A stretch of DNA of 64,000 bases from Tupaia tana (Eukaryota > Chordata > Mammalia > Scandentia > Tupaiidae): the NCBI GenBank assembly GCA_026018925.1, contig JAKSZU010000018.1, positions 1,798,001 to 1,862,000 of the forward strand, read 5' to 3'. Made by a program: the position numbers and the translations under genes. The stretch's first letter is position 1; each line of letters begins with the position of its first letter. Shown in pieces: positions 1-12,693 of this stretch. The notes under the pieces were generated by a model that was not told the origin of the DNA, did not search any database, and worked only from the letters and a program-made list of their open reading frames with translations.

Positions 1-3000
1 TTCAAGGAGAAGCAGGCACAGGCGGGAAGAGGCCAGCTGACCCTGGGAGCCTGGGGACACTGAGCAGGGCTGGGAGGCCGCCGAGTGGGCCGCGGGCACG
101 TGGAGTGTGCAGGGAACCCGACTCGCGCCCGCAGTGGGCGCTGCACGTCGGGCTGGTGGGGGGTCTGCACTGAGGACTGTCGGGCCCCTTTTCAGGATAG
201 GGATGGGAGGCCGAGCCCCTCTGGTGGCCACCGAGGCAGCCAGCAGGCGTGTGGGCGAGCAGGCCCCTCACTGCCCGCATGGCTCCCGGCTGCCTGACAG
301 GCGCTGGGCCCCGTCCTCCTAGGCCGTGGCCCCTCACTCACACGCCCCGACAGATGGAGCGCACCCTCCGTGCGGGGCCTCCCACTGCCCGCATGGGGAG
401 CAGGCGGGGGGAGCGGCAGAACGAGGTCTCTGGGGAGCTCTCCCGCCACTTGTTCCTGGCACTCTTCGGCACTGGCGGGTTTGTCCAGGTGGGTCGTGTT
501 CGGGAAGGTCAACGAGCATCAGTCTGGGCCACACGGCCCACGAGGCTGCAGCCGTGTAGCCCCAGGCACCCACAAAGCTGCCTCGTACGTGGGAGGCTGT
601 GCAGCCCTGGGCTGGGGAAGCTGCGTCCTGGCACGGTCGGGCACGGGTGCGGGAGTCAGGTCCTTCTGCCCTCCTTCCCTGGGCCCTGTGCTCGGGCCCC
701 ACATCCGCCTCCTCTGCCCTGAGGCTTCTCAGTCTGGCCTTCCGGGGTTGCTGTCCCCTCTGTGGCCTGGCCCTGCTCAGGACAGGGCATCCTCAAGCTG
801 GGGGCCACACCCCACTCACCCAGTGCATCTTGGTCTTAGAGCTCTGGAGAGGGGGGTCCGAATTAACCCGGAGCCAGGTGAGCTGCGTCTCCTCAGGTGT
901 CACCATGGAGGACCCTCCTGAGTCAGAAGACGCGGTCAGCGGGGTCAGGGAGGGAGGGAAGCCCTTTTGCCTTTGGAAGTGGGGCGCGGAGGGGGCTCCC
1001 CCTCCTGCTGGGCGCACACGTGCGTGGGCCTCGTGTGTGCACTTCCGTGGTGCCCACTGCCTGGGAGCAGATGGGGACAGGAGGGCACAGCCATGCCGAG
1101 GAGATGGGGTTGGCCTTCGCTCTGTGCCACGGGCTGCCCTTCCCCTCCGGACCTCAAGGCATGCACGAGGTGGCACTGCCACGGCGCCTCCGGGAGCCCC
1201 TCCCCCACTGTCTGTGCTCCACTCCTCCGTGGGGGCTGGGCGGAGGCTGGGTGAGGGGCACTGAGCACAGGGGACCGCTCACCAGGATGAGGGCATAGCC
1301 TGGGGAGCCCACTTGAGACAGTGAAGCCCCGTCGAGACCGCCCCCAGGGCCGAGGGCAAGACCCCAGCTGCTCCGTAGCCCTGGGAGGGGCTGCCGGATC
1401 CTCCCGGGAGGGCAGGTGGGTGCTATCGAGGGAGGGCCTGGAGGGGCCACTGGAGGCAGACCCTCACAGGTCGGGGCAGGGCAGGGCTGGGTGAGAGCAC
1501 CACATAGCGCTGGGTGGCTGGGTGTACAGTGCGGTGCCTTGCTGTCCTCGCAGCTGGTGCGTTCCACAGGCCGGGCCGGCGCTCGGTTCCGGGCAAGAGC
1601 ACCTGTGAATGCTCCTGGCACAGAACTTCAAAAGAGCCTCTGTGGGCGGACAGCTGGAACAGACAGCGACTGCAGGCCTGGGCCTGGAGGTGGGCCGAGT
1701 CCTGACCCGTGCACTGCGGAGCCTGGCTGGCACCCTGCTCGGCTCCCCTGCACCTGGGCCTAGAACCCCCCATGCCTTCCAGGCCCCTGCTCGCCGAGCT
1801 CCCAGCATGAGCAAGGGCCCCTCTGCAGGCTGGTGAGCTGACCGGGGTCCTGGTGCTGCAGGGAGGGTCAGAGGGGCTCCTCCGCCTTGTCTCAGCAGGG
1901 AGTTTCGGGCAAGGTGCCGTGTCCAGGCGCACAGTCCGCGCACTACGCAGAGGCACCCGGTACGGCTGTGTGGACCAGGCGCCCTGGCTGGGGCCTGCTC
2001 CTGCTCCGGGATGGCCGTTCACGTCTCTGCACAGAGAAGGTGCCCGCTGGCCAAGCCTCCTGTGGACTGTGCCCGCCCGAGGGTACCTGTCAGCAGTGAG
2101 CCCCTGAGGGAGGGCCGGCTTTCGCCCTTGGCAGGCCACTCATCCGGCCGTCTCCTGCTGGAACAGGCCAGCTCCAGCTCGGCTTAGTGGCCAGGGCCTG
2201 GGGCAGGCTGGGCTCCACTGGGCCATTCCTGACCAGGGTCTCAGGCAGCAGCAGTCGGGGGGTGGCCGAGTCTAGGTGCCCCACAGCTCCTTTGTCCACA
2301 CGCCGGCCCTGAGCAGGGAGGGCTGGAGCCTCTGACGCTGGTCAGGTGTCCACTCCCTCTGTGGCCTCTCTGCAGGCCTGCGTGGGGCAGCGCTGCGTGG
2401 GGTCCCACTGCCAGCAGGCTCGGGGTGGAAGTGCTGGGTGCGGAGTAACTGCTCTGAGCCAGAGAGTGGACATGGCCAGACATGGCCAGACTTAAGGCCC
2501 GGCCCGGCCTAGTCCAGTGTCACTTCTGCTGGACTCCATGGGTTCAGCAGAGCCCCTCCAGATGGAGGGAGAGGGGCCGTGGGGAGGCGGAGCATCTGCT
2601 CGCCCTGGGCCGCCCAGATGCAGGACGGGTGCTCGGACCTGGAAGGTCCTAGAGTGAGTGACCTCTGACCCTGCCTTCTGAGAGGAAGGAGAGCAGGTGT
2701 TTGGTTTAGGCCCAGAAAGGCTTTTCTGTGCCCCAGGCCCATCCCAAGCTCTGGGGCGGTCTTACCCCTCAGTCGGCGGAATCCGTCCGACCTGTCTCAC
2801 GGCAGAGCCCTAGCCCCGACAGGCAGCCCTGGGCTTCAGGGCCTCTAGGCTTTCTCGCCGTCTGGTGCCAGAGAAGGCCGCAGCCAGCACCGTCCCGAGC
2901 AGAGGCCTGCATGCTGGACGTGGCGCCCTTCCGGGGGAACCGCGGAAGCTCTCGGGGTGCTTTGGCCTGTAGGACAGGAGGGAGAGCGGGAGGCTGAACG

Positions 3001-4237
3001 CCCCGTGGTGCGGAAGGTCGTCCTGAGCGCAGCCTTGCCCTGTCTTGCGTGAGTCTTCAGAGTGAGCATCGATTGCTGGCGGTCTGGCTCCCAAACCTGC
3101 ATCGCTGCTATTGATGACACAGACGGGCTCTGCCCAGGGCTCACGGGCTCTGCGGCCCCGGGCCGGCCCTGCTGGCTCTGCCTGCAGCGTCACCCACAGG
3201 TGCTCACCTGCCAGGATGTCACTGCCTTGATGTCTGCGGCATTGTGCTCCCGACCCCCTGGCATTTGCTGTCATCACACTCGGTGCATTTACGTGTGGGT
3301 GCGTTCAGGTCTCCTGTGGCTCCTCGGGGGTCCTGCCTGGGCCCGCAGTCCCCTCCCCATACCGCCTGACCCATCATCCCAGGGGAGCTGTCTGGGGAGG
3401 AGGGGGACCTTGCAGGGCAGTCTAGCCCAGGGATGAGTGCCTCAGATCTCAGGGGCTCTGGGAAGCCTCCCAGTGTCCCCAGAGCCCTGTGACCCCTTCT
3501 GTCCCAGCAGCTCGAACCCTGGAGCATCGACCAGAGACAGCGGCAGCGGCCTAGGGTCTGCCTCTCCCAGCACGTGGGGGTCTCCGACCTGGGCTGGCTT
3601 TCAAAGCAAATGGTATTTGTGTCTGGTTTCTAAGTCCAGGGGAGTAGGGGGGCCACTTAGGAGCCCCAAGGGCTCGGGCTGGGCAGGTGGCCTGGCAGGG
3701 CAGAGGCCACACCCCAGGAGCTTGCTGGGTGCGTGGCCTGGGACACCAAGAGGGCTCCGGAGGGCAGGAGCAGACAGGCTAGCTGACACCAGGGTCCCAG
3801 CTGTTCGGGAGGCGCCGGACCTGGGAGAGGCCTCCTTACCTGAGCCCCCGCCTCGCCCCCACCTCGTTCACCCCTCCCCCTCTCCTTTAAAGTCTCAAAG
3901 GGAGTCCTTGCTCAAAGCCCGGAAGGAAACGTGGGGGCCGTGGGGCCGGGTGGGCGTGTAGGTGCACGGTGTTTGCTCAGGAGGCCCCCCAGGTCCGGGC
4001 CTTTGATTTCTCGCCTAAGGAAGTGGGAACAATTAGCTTGGTGCTGGAGCAGGGGCAGCCAGTGCCTCGCCGACAGCCCGAGGCGTGCCTGGGTGTTGAC
4101 CAGGCTGAGGTAGCTCTTGGCCGGAGATCACAGGGACCGTCCTGCAGGATGGCGGGGAGCCATTGTCTCGGGGAGGGCCCGGCTCACAGCTCATGGAGTC
4201 CTGTCGGATCCCACCAGCCGCCTGCAGATAAACTGTG
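1..4237. other. Intergenic, no gene seen
   Basis: GC-rich single-copy-looking DNA. Reading frames on both strands are short and overlap each other; none resembles a known protein or has supporting splice signals. No RNA gene was recognised. Confidence 0.6.
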
Positions 4238-4340
4238 GTGTCGTCAGTCCCCACGAGAGGCATGGATCTGCAGTTCCGAGAGGGTGAGAGGCCTGGCTCA
4301 GACCACACAGCTGCGGAGTGGGCGGGCAGGGATTTCCAGT
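4238..4340 (+). mobile_element. MIR fragment
   Basis: gagagggtgagaggcctgg, then cacacagctgcggagtgggc and gggatttccag, follow the MIR core and its cacacagctagtaagtgg-type end. This is an ancient mammal-wide element, into whose end the SINE at 4,353 inserted. Confidence 0.6.
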
Positions 4341-4352
4341 CCGAGCATCAGG

Positions 4353-4611
4353 GTTTTTAAAGATTTTTTTTTTTTTTTTGGGGGGGAGAGGTTTTTGCTA
4401 TAGGGCGCATGCACTCGCCAGACAGACAGAGACAGAGAGACAGAAAGTGAGAAATCACCCCCCAGGGGGAATGGCCACGCCGCAATCCCTTCTCCTCCGT
4501 TCTCCTCTCGGGATCTTGGGCACGCGTGCACAAACGACCGGCGTGAGTTTAAGCCTCCGGGTCGACTACGTGGGAGTCCAGCGACATAGCCATTACGCCA
4601 ACTGCTGGTCC
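4353..4611 (-). mobile_element. tRNA-derived SINE, full length, with target-site duplication
   Basis: The - strand copy starts gggaccagcagttggcgtaa and has an A box (tggcgtaatggc) and a B box-like stretch. A central part ends in tctcgccctatagcaaaaac, followed by a poly(A) tail. Flanking repeats ccgagcatcagg (4,341-4,352 and 4,612-4,623) show insertion by target-primed reverse transcription. Confidence 0.93.
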
Positions 4612-4639
4612 CCGAGCATCAGGTTTTTGAAATAAGAAT

Positions 4640-6150
4640 TGTGACTCGTTTTTTAACAGCCAGAGGAAAATAGAGAAAGCATTCTCCAGCTGGGCGTGGT
4701 GGTACTCTGGCCCTCCTCGTCACTTCTCCATCTCGTCAGGGTTTACACAAGCACACATGTACGTAGCGCGTTTTTCCGGCGGCTGGAGCCAGGATTCGAA
4801 CCGCAGTTCGCCATGTGGGCTCCAGCTCCCTGTGCACAGGGCTTCCTCACTACCCTACAGGCCAGCCCAGGAGCTGTGACTTCTTACCTCTCGTGTGCCA
4901 CACGACGTTCTCAGGGTTATGCTAGGGAGTCCGATACCGCCCTCAGCTTTTCACCACCTGCTTGGTGTCAGCTTTTGGAATCCAGAGGTCTCGGACCGGA
5001 CCGTGTGGAAAGAAGCCCAGCCCTGACCGCCGGCCTGCCGCCCTGCCCCCCACAGTGCACAGCAGGTGCACTGGCACTCGGCGGTCGGCAATGCCCAAGT
5101 GCCGTCCGTGTTGTAACAGCTACACATGTTCTACAGCGGCGAAAGGAGACGGCGTTCCCGCCTCCGGGTGCTCACCACTTCCGATGCTCCTGGTCTTTCC
5201 AGATTAAGTTCTGCTCTGACCTTCTTTCCCAATGGCCGAAGCACCTCCTTCCTCATTTCACTATTTTCTGCCCTGTGGCTCTAGGGGATAAATCTTCAGT
5301 TTGTTTGGTTTTTGTTTTACCCTGAAGGAGCCCGCCCTCCCTGTCACTTGGGCCTGTTCCCTTAAGTATCTGTCATCATCCCAGACACGCGTGCTTGCTC
5401 ACTGGTTCCCTCCCGGCCCCGGGAGCAGAGGCCCTGGGGCTTGGGCGCCAGCGCATGGCGGCACCGCCCCACTTGCCGGACTGCGGAGCTGGCGAGAGCG
5501 AGTCTCCCTCTGTGCGCCACGCGGGCTCGCTGTCCAGCTGCGGCCCGGCATTGAGACACACAGAGGGCTCTTGGCCCAGGCTGGGAGAACAGCGGGGCCT
5601 GTGTGCGCTGTGGGAGTGGAGTCTGGGCCAGTGCTCACAGTGGCACTTCAGCAGATGGAGTCCTTCCCCACTCAGCGGCACGGGGAGAGCGAGGAGAGGC
5701 ACTCGGCTCTGGGCCGGCCCTTCCCGTGGTCCGGAAACCCCGCCGGCCGGTCTAACCACCACTGGGGGATCAGAGCGTGGCCTCGACTGCGGTGGCGGGG
5801 CAAGCACGCAGCGGCCGAGTGCGGGGTCGAGCTCGGAGCCGTGGCTGGGCAGGCAGTGCCTCGGGGTGGGACACAGCCTCCTCCCTCCTGGGGTGCTTCC
5901 TGTCCTTCCCAGGAGGGGACGGCGGCACATTCCGAGGCGAGGCCAGGCCAGTCCCAGCACATCTGCCATTCTTGCGCCATGTCCCCAGGGAGCGGCATTC
6001 GCCCGGCGTGGCTGTTATTACAGCACGACCTGCAATTATCTCGGAGCCGAGCGTGGCATGGTCTGGCCCAGGGCTGGGGAGGCGTCTGCGCGCGCACAGA
6101 GCCGTGAGGCAGTCCTCCCCGACCAGTAGGAAACGCCCTCCCCACCCAGT
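4640..6150. other. Intergenic, no gene seen
   Basis: GC-rich. A patch around 4,770-4,870 (ccaggattcgaaccgcagtt) resembles a tRNA B box in reverse and may be a very old SINE. Otherwise nothing recognised. Confidence 0.5.
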
Positions 6151-6154
6151 TCTT

Positions 6155-6382
6155 CTCTTAATGTTTTTGCCTTAGGGCACGTGTGCTCCTGGGGGTGGGG
6201 AGTAGACAAAGACATTGAGGGAAAGTGAGAAACGCCCCCCGGGGGGATGAACAGGCTGCAATCCCTTTTCCATCCTCCTCCCAGGATCTTGGGCACTTAT
6301 ACATGAGGTCTGGTACTCGAACCATGGTCTCCCACGTGGGAGTTCAGCCACGTAACCACCACGCCATCTGCTGGCCTCTTGA
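6155..6382 (-). mobile_element. tRNA-derived SINE (older copy)
   Basis: The same family, diverged. On + it reads tttttgccttagggcacgtg at the tail side and ends ccatctgctggcc at the tRNA-like head. The B box-like ctcgaaccatggtc is still visible. Confidence 0.85.
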
Positions 6383-6629
6383 GTTTGTTTTCACTTGCTC
6401 TTCCCGAGGAGAATTCACACGGAGACCACAGAAACCCCAGAGGCTCAAAGAGAGAAGAGAGTTGCTGGCCATGGGGAGACCCGGGCCATGCAGAGCCTGG
6501 GGAGGCCTGGGCTGGCTGCCCGGAGGGGGTCCAGTCAGGGGCCCCCATCCCGCCCAGCCCTTGGGGGCGGACTAACCCACTTCTGTCCAGGGAAGGCTGC
6601 ACCCTCATTACGACTGCTCCTTCACTTGG

Positions 6630-6860
6630 TTATATTTTTAACTTGCTAGAGTGCACATGTGCTTGCTGAAGAGAGAGAGAACCCCCACGGAGGGGGGCCA
6701 CACCACAACCCCTTTTCCTCCGTTCTCCTGTCGGGGTCTTGGGCATGCACGCATGCACGTGTGCCCAGCGTGTTTCTCAGTCACTGGGTTCAGGACTTGA
6801 ACCACTCCATTGGCCGTGTGGGATACAGCACCCTTAACCTCCACGCCACTGACTGCCCAT
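6630..6860 (-). mobile_element. tRNA-derived SINE (older copy)
   Basis: The same family: a gagagagaga-type centre, cttgggcatgcacgcatgc, a degenerate B box (ggacttgaacca), then ccactgactgccc at the head. No clear target duplication. Confidence 0.8.
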
Positions 6861-7629
6861 ACATACATTCTCAGACAACGTGTGTAGCTGTGCTGAGTCC
6901 CGAGTGACCCAGGATTTAGTGTCCCTGCAAGGCTGTCCCGGGCCTCTGCTCCACCCGGGACACGGCCCCCAACTTGGGGGCTCCTGTGTGTTACACCCTG
7001 CAGGCCTCGGGGGTTCCTTCCCGGGGAAGGGAGAGCTGGAAGGGTCCAGGGAGTGGTCGTTCGGCAGACAGGGACTCCCCGACCTGATGGGAAGTCTGAG
7101 GACCGCCCCCCACGATGCTCCTGGCCTCTGCACCCCCACCCCGTCTTGCCCGGTTCCCGCAGGCTTGGGCATTGCCACAGCCCCTCAGGAGGCTCGGGCT
7201 GGCCGGGAGGAGAACCTCCAGGTGCAGACGTGGGCCACCCCGCCGCCTTCCGCAGAGGATGTCAGCGACTGACTCCTGAGCCCAAAGGCTCAGGCCTTTC
7301 TCAGCGAGGCGCTGAACAATCGCTGGCTTACTGCACCTTCAAGGCTCTGGGCGCCTGGGCAGATCCTGCCAAGCATCTGAGGTAACCCCAGGAGGGCCCG
7401 CGGCTGGGCAGGAGAGACGGTGTGGGAAGTCAGAGCGCTGGGTCTTAGCCGCACCAGGGTGGGGTTCCCCAACCTGCGGCCCTTAGGAGACAGCCAGGGA
7501 AAGGACCAGGACACATTCTACCTCCCCCCGGAGTCCAACGTGGGTACGCGCTGGGAGCCCACGGCATCCCGGAGAGCAGCACACTGGCTTCCCTGACCTG
7601 GCCTCACCGCCGCTTCCCTCAGCGAGAAA
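6861..7629. other. Intergenic, no gene seen
   Basis: GC-rich DNA leading up to the 17-bp minisatellite; nothing recognised. Confidence 0.5.
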
Positions 7630-8310
7630 GCTCCCCCATGTCGCCCCCACCCCCATCGCTCCCCCACCCCCATCGCTCCCCCACCCCCATCGCCTCCACC
7701 CCCATCGCTCCCCCACCACCCATCGCTCCCCCACCCCCCATCGCTCCCCCACCCCCCATCGCTCCCCCACCCCCATCGCTCCCCCATGTCGCTCCCCCAC
7801 CCCCGCTCCCCCACCATCGCTCCCCCACCCCCATCGCTCCCCCACCCCCATCGCTCCCCCATCGCTCCCCCACCCCCCATCGCTCCCCCACCCCCCATCG
7901 CTCCCCCACCCCCATCGCTCCCCCACCCCCATCGCTCCTCCCCACCCCCATCGCTCCCCCACCCCCATCGCTCCCCCACCCCCCATCGCTCCCCCACCCC
8001 CCATCGCTCCCCCACCCATCGCTCCCCCACCTCCCATCGCTCCCCCACCTCCCATCGCTCCCCCACTTCCCATCGCTCCCCCACCCCCCATCGCTCCTCC
8101 ATCCCCCATCGCTCCCCCACCCCCATCGCTCCCCCACCCCCCATCGCTCCCCCACCCCCATCGCTCCCCCACCCCCATAGCTCCTCCATCCCCCATGGCC
8201 CCCAGCCCCATGGCTCCTCTATCTCCCATCAGTCCAGCCCCATCACCCCTACTCCTCATCCCCATTGCCCCCCACCCCCATGGCCCCCCCACCTCCCACG
8301 GCTCCTCCAC
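7630..8310. repeat. 17-bp C-rich/G-rich minisatellite (about 35 copies)
   Basis: Tandem units are of the form cccccacccccatcgct, with one-base length variants, decaying after about 8,170 into ccccatggc-type units. The - strand carries closely spaced runs of four to six G's throughout and is therefore a strong candidate for G-quadruplex formation; the + strand could form i-motifs. It is intergenic, 14 kb upstream of KLHDC4. The Gly/Trp- or Pro/His-rich reading frames it produces are not genes. Confidence 0.96.
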
Positions 8311-8504
8311 CGCGGGTCCTCCCCCCACAGCCTGCACTGACTCAGCCCTCCCCAGCCCCGTCTGCACTTTAGACCCAGCCCACACCTGGTGCACACAAAG
8401 CCCCCACGTGTCCTGGAGAGGGCACTGTACCATAGGTGGGCCGTAGGGACGACTGACACCCTGTAAACACGGAACCTTCCCTCGGTTATTAAGGCCCCCT
8501 CCAC

Positions 8505-8665
8505 TTGCTTAGGCTTCCTGAATTTCTCCGCAGTATTTTATAGTTCTCAGTGTAAAAATCTCGTACTTTTTGTAATACCATCTCTGGTATTCAAGTTTTT
8601 GCTTCTCATATAAATGGTAACTTTTAACATTCTAATTTTCTATTTGTCTATTGCCAGAATATGGA
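8505..8665 (-). mobile_element. L1-like fragment
   Basis: The A/T-rich sequence cgcagtattttatagttctc and ctaattttctatttgtctat resemble the antisense of the L1 ORF2 3' part. The AT content contrasts sharply with the neighbours. Recognised by eye only. Confidence 0.45.
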
Positions 8666-9141
8666 AAAACAACGCTTTATTATGATCATTTTTCAGTCAT
8701 GCCAGAGGATGATGCACAAGAGAAAGGGAGACGAGAGGAAGCGTACCCGTGTAGCAGGCCTCCTGCTAGGAGCTCGCAGAAAGAGAGCAGAAAAGTGCCA
8801 AGGCCAAACCCCGCACAAGGTCAGGATCAGAAAAGGGACAGCGGAGGAGGGGAGTGACACCCCACTCGGGGAGAGCTCCGGAGGGAGCGGGAGCGCTCAC
8901 AGAGACCCAGCCGCCTGCTGCTTCGGAGTGGGTGGGAGGCATTTGAGTCAATGACACAGGCATGAAAAACCCACAAGTAAACATTTTACAACTCAGAAAT
9001 GAGGTAACGGACTTAAGAACTGAGTTAGAAATAAAAGGAAAAATTATTTCATAAATGAAGGTTAAAGGAAAGGGTAAATACAATAAACAATGTCTTAGGA
9101 GAAACAGAAGATGAAAGGAGAAACTGAAAATCAGAAGGCAG

Positions 9142-9412
9142 GACCAGCAGGTGGTGTAATGGCTAATATCACTGGACTCCCATGGGACCAGCAGTTAGCG
9201 TAATGGCTATGTCGCTGGAATCCCACGTAGTCAACCGTGGTTCGCGTCCTGGACCCGGTGGCTTAAACTCACGCCAGGCACGTGTGTGTGCGCGTGCCCA
9301 AGATCCCGAGAGGAGAATGGAGGAGAAGGGATTGCCGCGTGGCCATCCCCCCGGGGGCGATTTCTTGCTTTCTGTCTCTCTGTACGCACCCTATAGCAAA
9401 AACCTCTAAGAA
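9142..9412 (+). mobile_element. Two tRNA-derived SINEs in tandem (fragment plus full copy)
   Basis: ggaccagcaggtggtgtaat (9,142-9,182) is a head fragment that ends at ggactcccatg. A full-length copy then starts again with gggaccagcagttagcgtaa and runs to cctatagcaaaaacctctaa at 9,412. Either one copy inserted into another at its first 40 bases, or a head duplication occurred. Confidence 0.88.
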
Positions 9413-9639
9413 AAAATATCAGAAGGAAACAAAGTGTTGAGAGGATTGGAGAAAAGAAAAGGAAGGAGCATCCCGTAAAGACAGCAGGAGTCTGGAGGAA
9501 ACCAAAGCCAGGGGCAGAATGAATACTGAAGTTCAGACTCAAGAAAACCTTCCTGCCATAAAATGGTTTGAAAGCACATATTAAAAGAACACTGTGCAGC
9601 TGAAAATATCAACTCAGAATAACCAAGACATATTTCAAT

Positions 9640-9850
9640 AAAATTACTGCTATTTAAAGAAAAAAAATTCTTGGGCATCTAGGGTAAAGAACACTGACTC
9701 TCAGTAGGAGGAATTGTGACATCGGGCTTTTCGGCAGCCACACTCCATGACAGGAAACTGGAGTGAACTATTTAAGATACTCAAAAAAAGAACTTTTGAG
9801 CCCAAGAGTTTATATCCAGCGAGGCTGATCTTCAACCACGACCGGCACAG
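9640..9850 (+). mobile_element. L1-like fragment
   Basis: The A-rich stretch with gtaggaggaattgtgac, catgacaggaaactggagtg and gtttatatccagcgaggctg resembles the L1 region that reads ...tggagtga...tatccagc. The reading frame is broken. Recognised by eye. Confidence 0.45.
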
Positions 9851-12469
9851 GGGACACTCGGTACGTGGGACGCGCTGTCCCCCAGTCCGTCTACGGCACC
9901 TGCTGGACTGGGCGAGGTCCTGCACCCCGGACGGCCGGGCCCGCCAAGGCCCCGGGGTCACCGTGAGGAGGCTCCCGAGGGCCAACATGGGGCGATTTGA
10001 GCTTTAGTAAGGTTAAGAGTGGCAACGAATCCGAACTCCATGAACTACGCCCAAGTCTGTGAGTAGGCGGGATTAAAAGGAGAACACGGAGACAGATTAG
10101 CTGCGCTTGAGGGCAGCAGGGAGCAACCGTCACCTTGAGAACTGGGGACACTCAGAGAAAGGACCGGGACCTTGTCCTTCCTCCCTGTTGGAACCACGTC
10201 ATCGGAGCCAAATGGTGGCCGAGGGGGACAGTTCGTCACGAGACTGCAGGTGCTCAACAACTTGGCAAAAGTTAGAATCGCCGCACCCCCCTCCTGAGTG
10301 AGCACACCCCACCCGAGTCTCACTCTCGACCTGCGCCTCACCCCGAGTCTTGCCTCTGGGTCCTGCCACCCACTAGGGAAGGTGTGGGATTGTGCCGTGA
10401 GTGCGTGAGCTGCACACCTGGACCATGGGTCCGGACCTGGGGCTGCTCAGGGGAATGGCCTGGTGCCCCACGGCGGTGGCACAGAGCAGGAGCAGGTTGG
10501 AGGGGAGCAGACTGGGAAGACTTACCGGGAGGGCAACAGGACTCGCAGTAGTGCCGAGGGCGCACGGGGCTGCACACCACACGGGAGTGCGAGGGGGTGC
10601 CGTCCATGAGAAGCGGGCAGTGGTTACCCTGGAGAAGAGCGTCTGTACCTCCGTGGAAGCTGCTGCAATGCCCCCTCCTTCTTCCTTTTGGTAAAAGTCC
10701 ACCCACTCATTTATTCCGAGGGAGGCACAGCCCTCAGCAAGGCCTTCACTAGTCGGCCCAATGCCTCGGCGCCTGGATCCCGGAAACACCCACGCCCTGG
10801 GGTGTTGGGGGGGCCCGGGGCACAAGCCCAGGACCCTCTCAGGTGGGTCTGGGTGCTGCCCCAGCGCCTGACCACAGAGTGCTCCCGACCCAGGTACGCG
10901 GCGGGGCCAGGGCCTCCTGTGTAACAATTCACCGAGTCACGTGTTTGCTTTGCGTGGGTTTCCATATCTGTGCCTACCTTTCCAACAAAAAGATTTAAAA
11001 TGGGGAGTGTCGTGCACTGAATTGGGTTCCCCCGAATTCATACCTTCGGGTCCTCATCTCCTAAACCTCAGATGGTGACTCTGGGACATTTGGACAGGGA
11101 TGCGGTGACAGGAGAAGGCCACTTACGAGCCCAGGAGGGAAGCCCGAGGAAAGCCACCCTGTGGGCCTTGCTCTTGGGCTTCCAGGGCTGTAAGAAGACA
11201 AGGGTGCCGTCTCGGCCGGGAGGCGGCTTCCGCAGAGCCAGCCCGGCGGCCGAGGTCCTTGCGCTGGGGGAGTGCCCTGCAGAGTCCCCAGAGGCCCGGA
11301 GGAGCCTCCCATGAGGGGACTGGGGGGGGCAGCCTGGGAAGCAGGAAGAGCAGGATGGGAACCCAGAAGCTGCCTTGCCAGGACAAGGGCCGGAGGGACA
11401 AGGGCAGCACGGCGGGGCGGGAGGCGGAGCGTGCCACGCTGTTTCCTTCACTTGCCGTAGGCATCTTTTGAAGAGCAGCCTTAGATTCACGGCAAAGCTG
11501 GGCTGACAGCGCCGTTTCCGCAGCTCCCTGCCCGCCCTGCCGAGCGCCAGCTCCTGACAGCTCCCGAGCATCCCCCGGGCTCTTCCCTACGCCCTCCCCG
11601 CACCTCTGCAGTGGCATGAATGGGCTGAGCCAGAGCGAGGGGGGAGGAGGGTGAGCCGTGCCGGGCCTGCTCCCCGGGTCTGCCATGCTCCCTGCCTCGT
11701 GCAGCACAGGACGCAGGGCTACCAGCGGGGCCACACCCGGCCTGACATGCCTCAGCCTCTCTTGGCGGCCGCGATGTCTGCCGTCTCCCTGGCGTCCTGC
11801 CCGGGCTGCCAGCGGCCTTCCTCTCGGGCTCGGCCCTGGTGCCATTCCCACGTCCGGGCCCGAGGTCTGTCTCGGCTTCGTGTCTGCTTTACTCTGCTGC
11901 GTCCCACCTGTGGGGTTTTGCCCTTTTGAGTGGGGCCCTGAGGCCACCTGTCTGTCTCCCAGGGCAGGGAGCGGGCCCTGCAGCGCGCGGATGTGTGAGC
12001 ACGCATCTCCAAGAGGCCCTGGCCAGCCTGGGGTGGCGGCAGAGGCCGTGGGCCACACCGAGGTGCTGGGTGGACACTTCGCCTCCCGGGTCAATATGGC
12101 CCAGTGATGGGAGGGAGGGCGGTCGAGGCTCGGGCGTCGCCAGGAGGCTGCAGTCCTCCCGCAGCCCGCGCCCGCGGGTGAGTCCCATCCGGACGCGGGG
12201 CATGGCCACGTCTCAGCCGGGCTGACACGAAGCTCCAAGTGACTGTAGTTAGAGTCTTCAGTTCCTTCTCAAGTTTCCTTATCCCACGAGCAGGGGAGAC
12301 AGCACCCCTGTCAGCAGATGCTGCGTGCTGGGGCACCCAGGCGTCTCCAGGCACGAACCAGAACCTTCCCTCAGGGCTCAGCCTCGCTGGGCACCGGTCA
12401 CCGCTGTGCCGCCCGACTCCCACGTCTAGACTCCGGGGAACGAGAAAATGGGAGAGAAGAGGGGTGGCG
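9851..12469. other. Intergenic, no gene seen
   Basis: A patch at about 11,015-11,100 (gaattgggttcccccgaatt, ctaaacctcagatggtgact) resembles an old interspersed repeat I cannot name with certainty. The long - strand reading frame at 11,123-12,238 has no recognisable domain and is judged a GC artefact. Confidence 0.5.
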
Positions 12470-12693
12470 GCAGGGCTCACGGGTGGTGCGGAGCTCAGGC
12501 GCGGGGCCCACGGCTGAGTCTGAAGTCTGAGTGCCAGACCCAGGGAGTCGAGAGACGCCGTGCGTGTGTGCCCCAAATCCCCAGAGGAGAGTGGAGAAGG
12601 GATTCGGGTGTGACCACCCCGAGGGGGTGGTTTCTCACTTTCCCTCTCTGTCTCCAGCGAGCGCACGTGCCCTATGGCAAAGACGTCTAAACG
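12470..12693 (+). mobile_element. tRNA-derived SINE (diverged)
   Basis: The head is largely degraded, but the second half is clear: gtgtgtgccccaaatcccca, gagtggagaagggattcggg, ttctcactttccctctctgt and gtgccctatggcaaagacg. Confidence 0.75.

Noticed and set aside
7483..8433. Gly/Trp-rich and Pro/His-rich reading frames at 7.5-8.4 kb
   Set aside because: Direct translation of the 17-bp minisatellite; no start context, splice signals or non-repeat domain.
9183..9412. Possible real tRNA genes at the A/B-box-bearing sequences
   Set aside because: They do not fold as a tRNA, and are followed by a shared non-tRNA body, poly(A) and target duplications; they are SINEs.
11123..12238. 371-codon - strand reading frame
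   Set aside because: GC-rich DNA gives long chance frames. No recognisable domain, high Arg/Pro/Gly content, and overlapping frames of similar length on the other strand.
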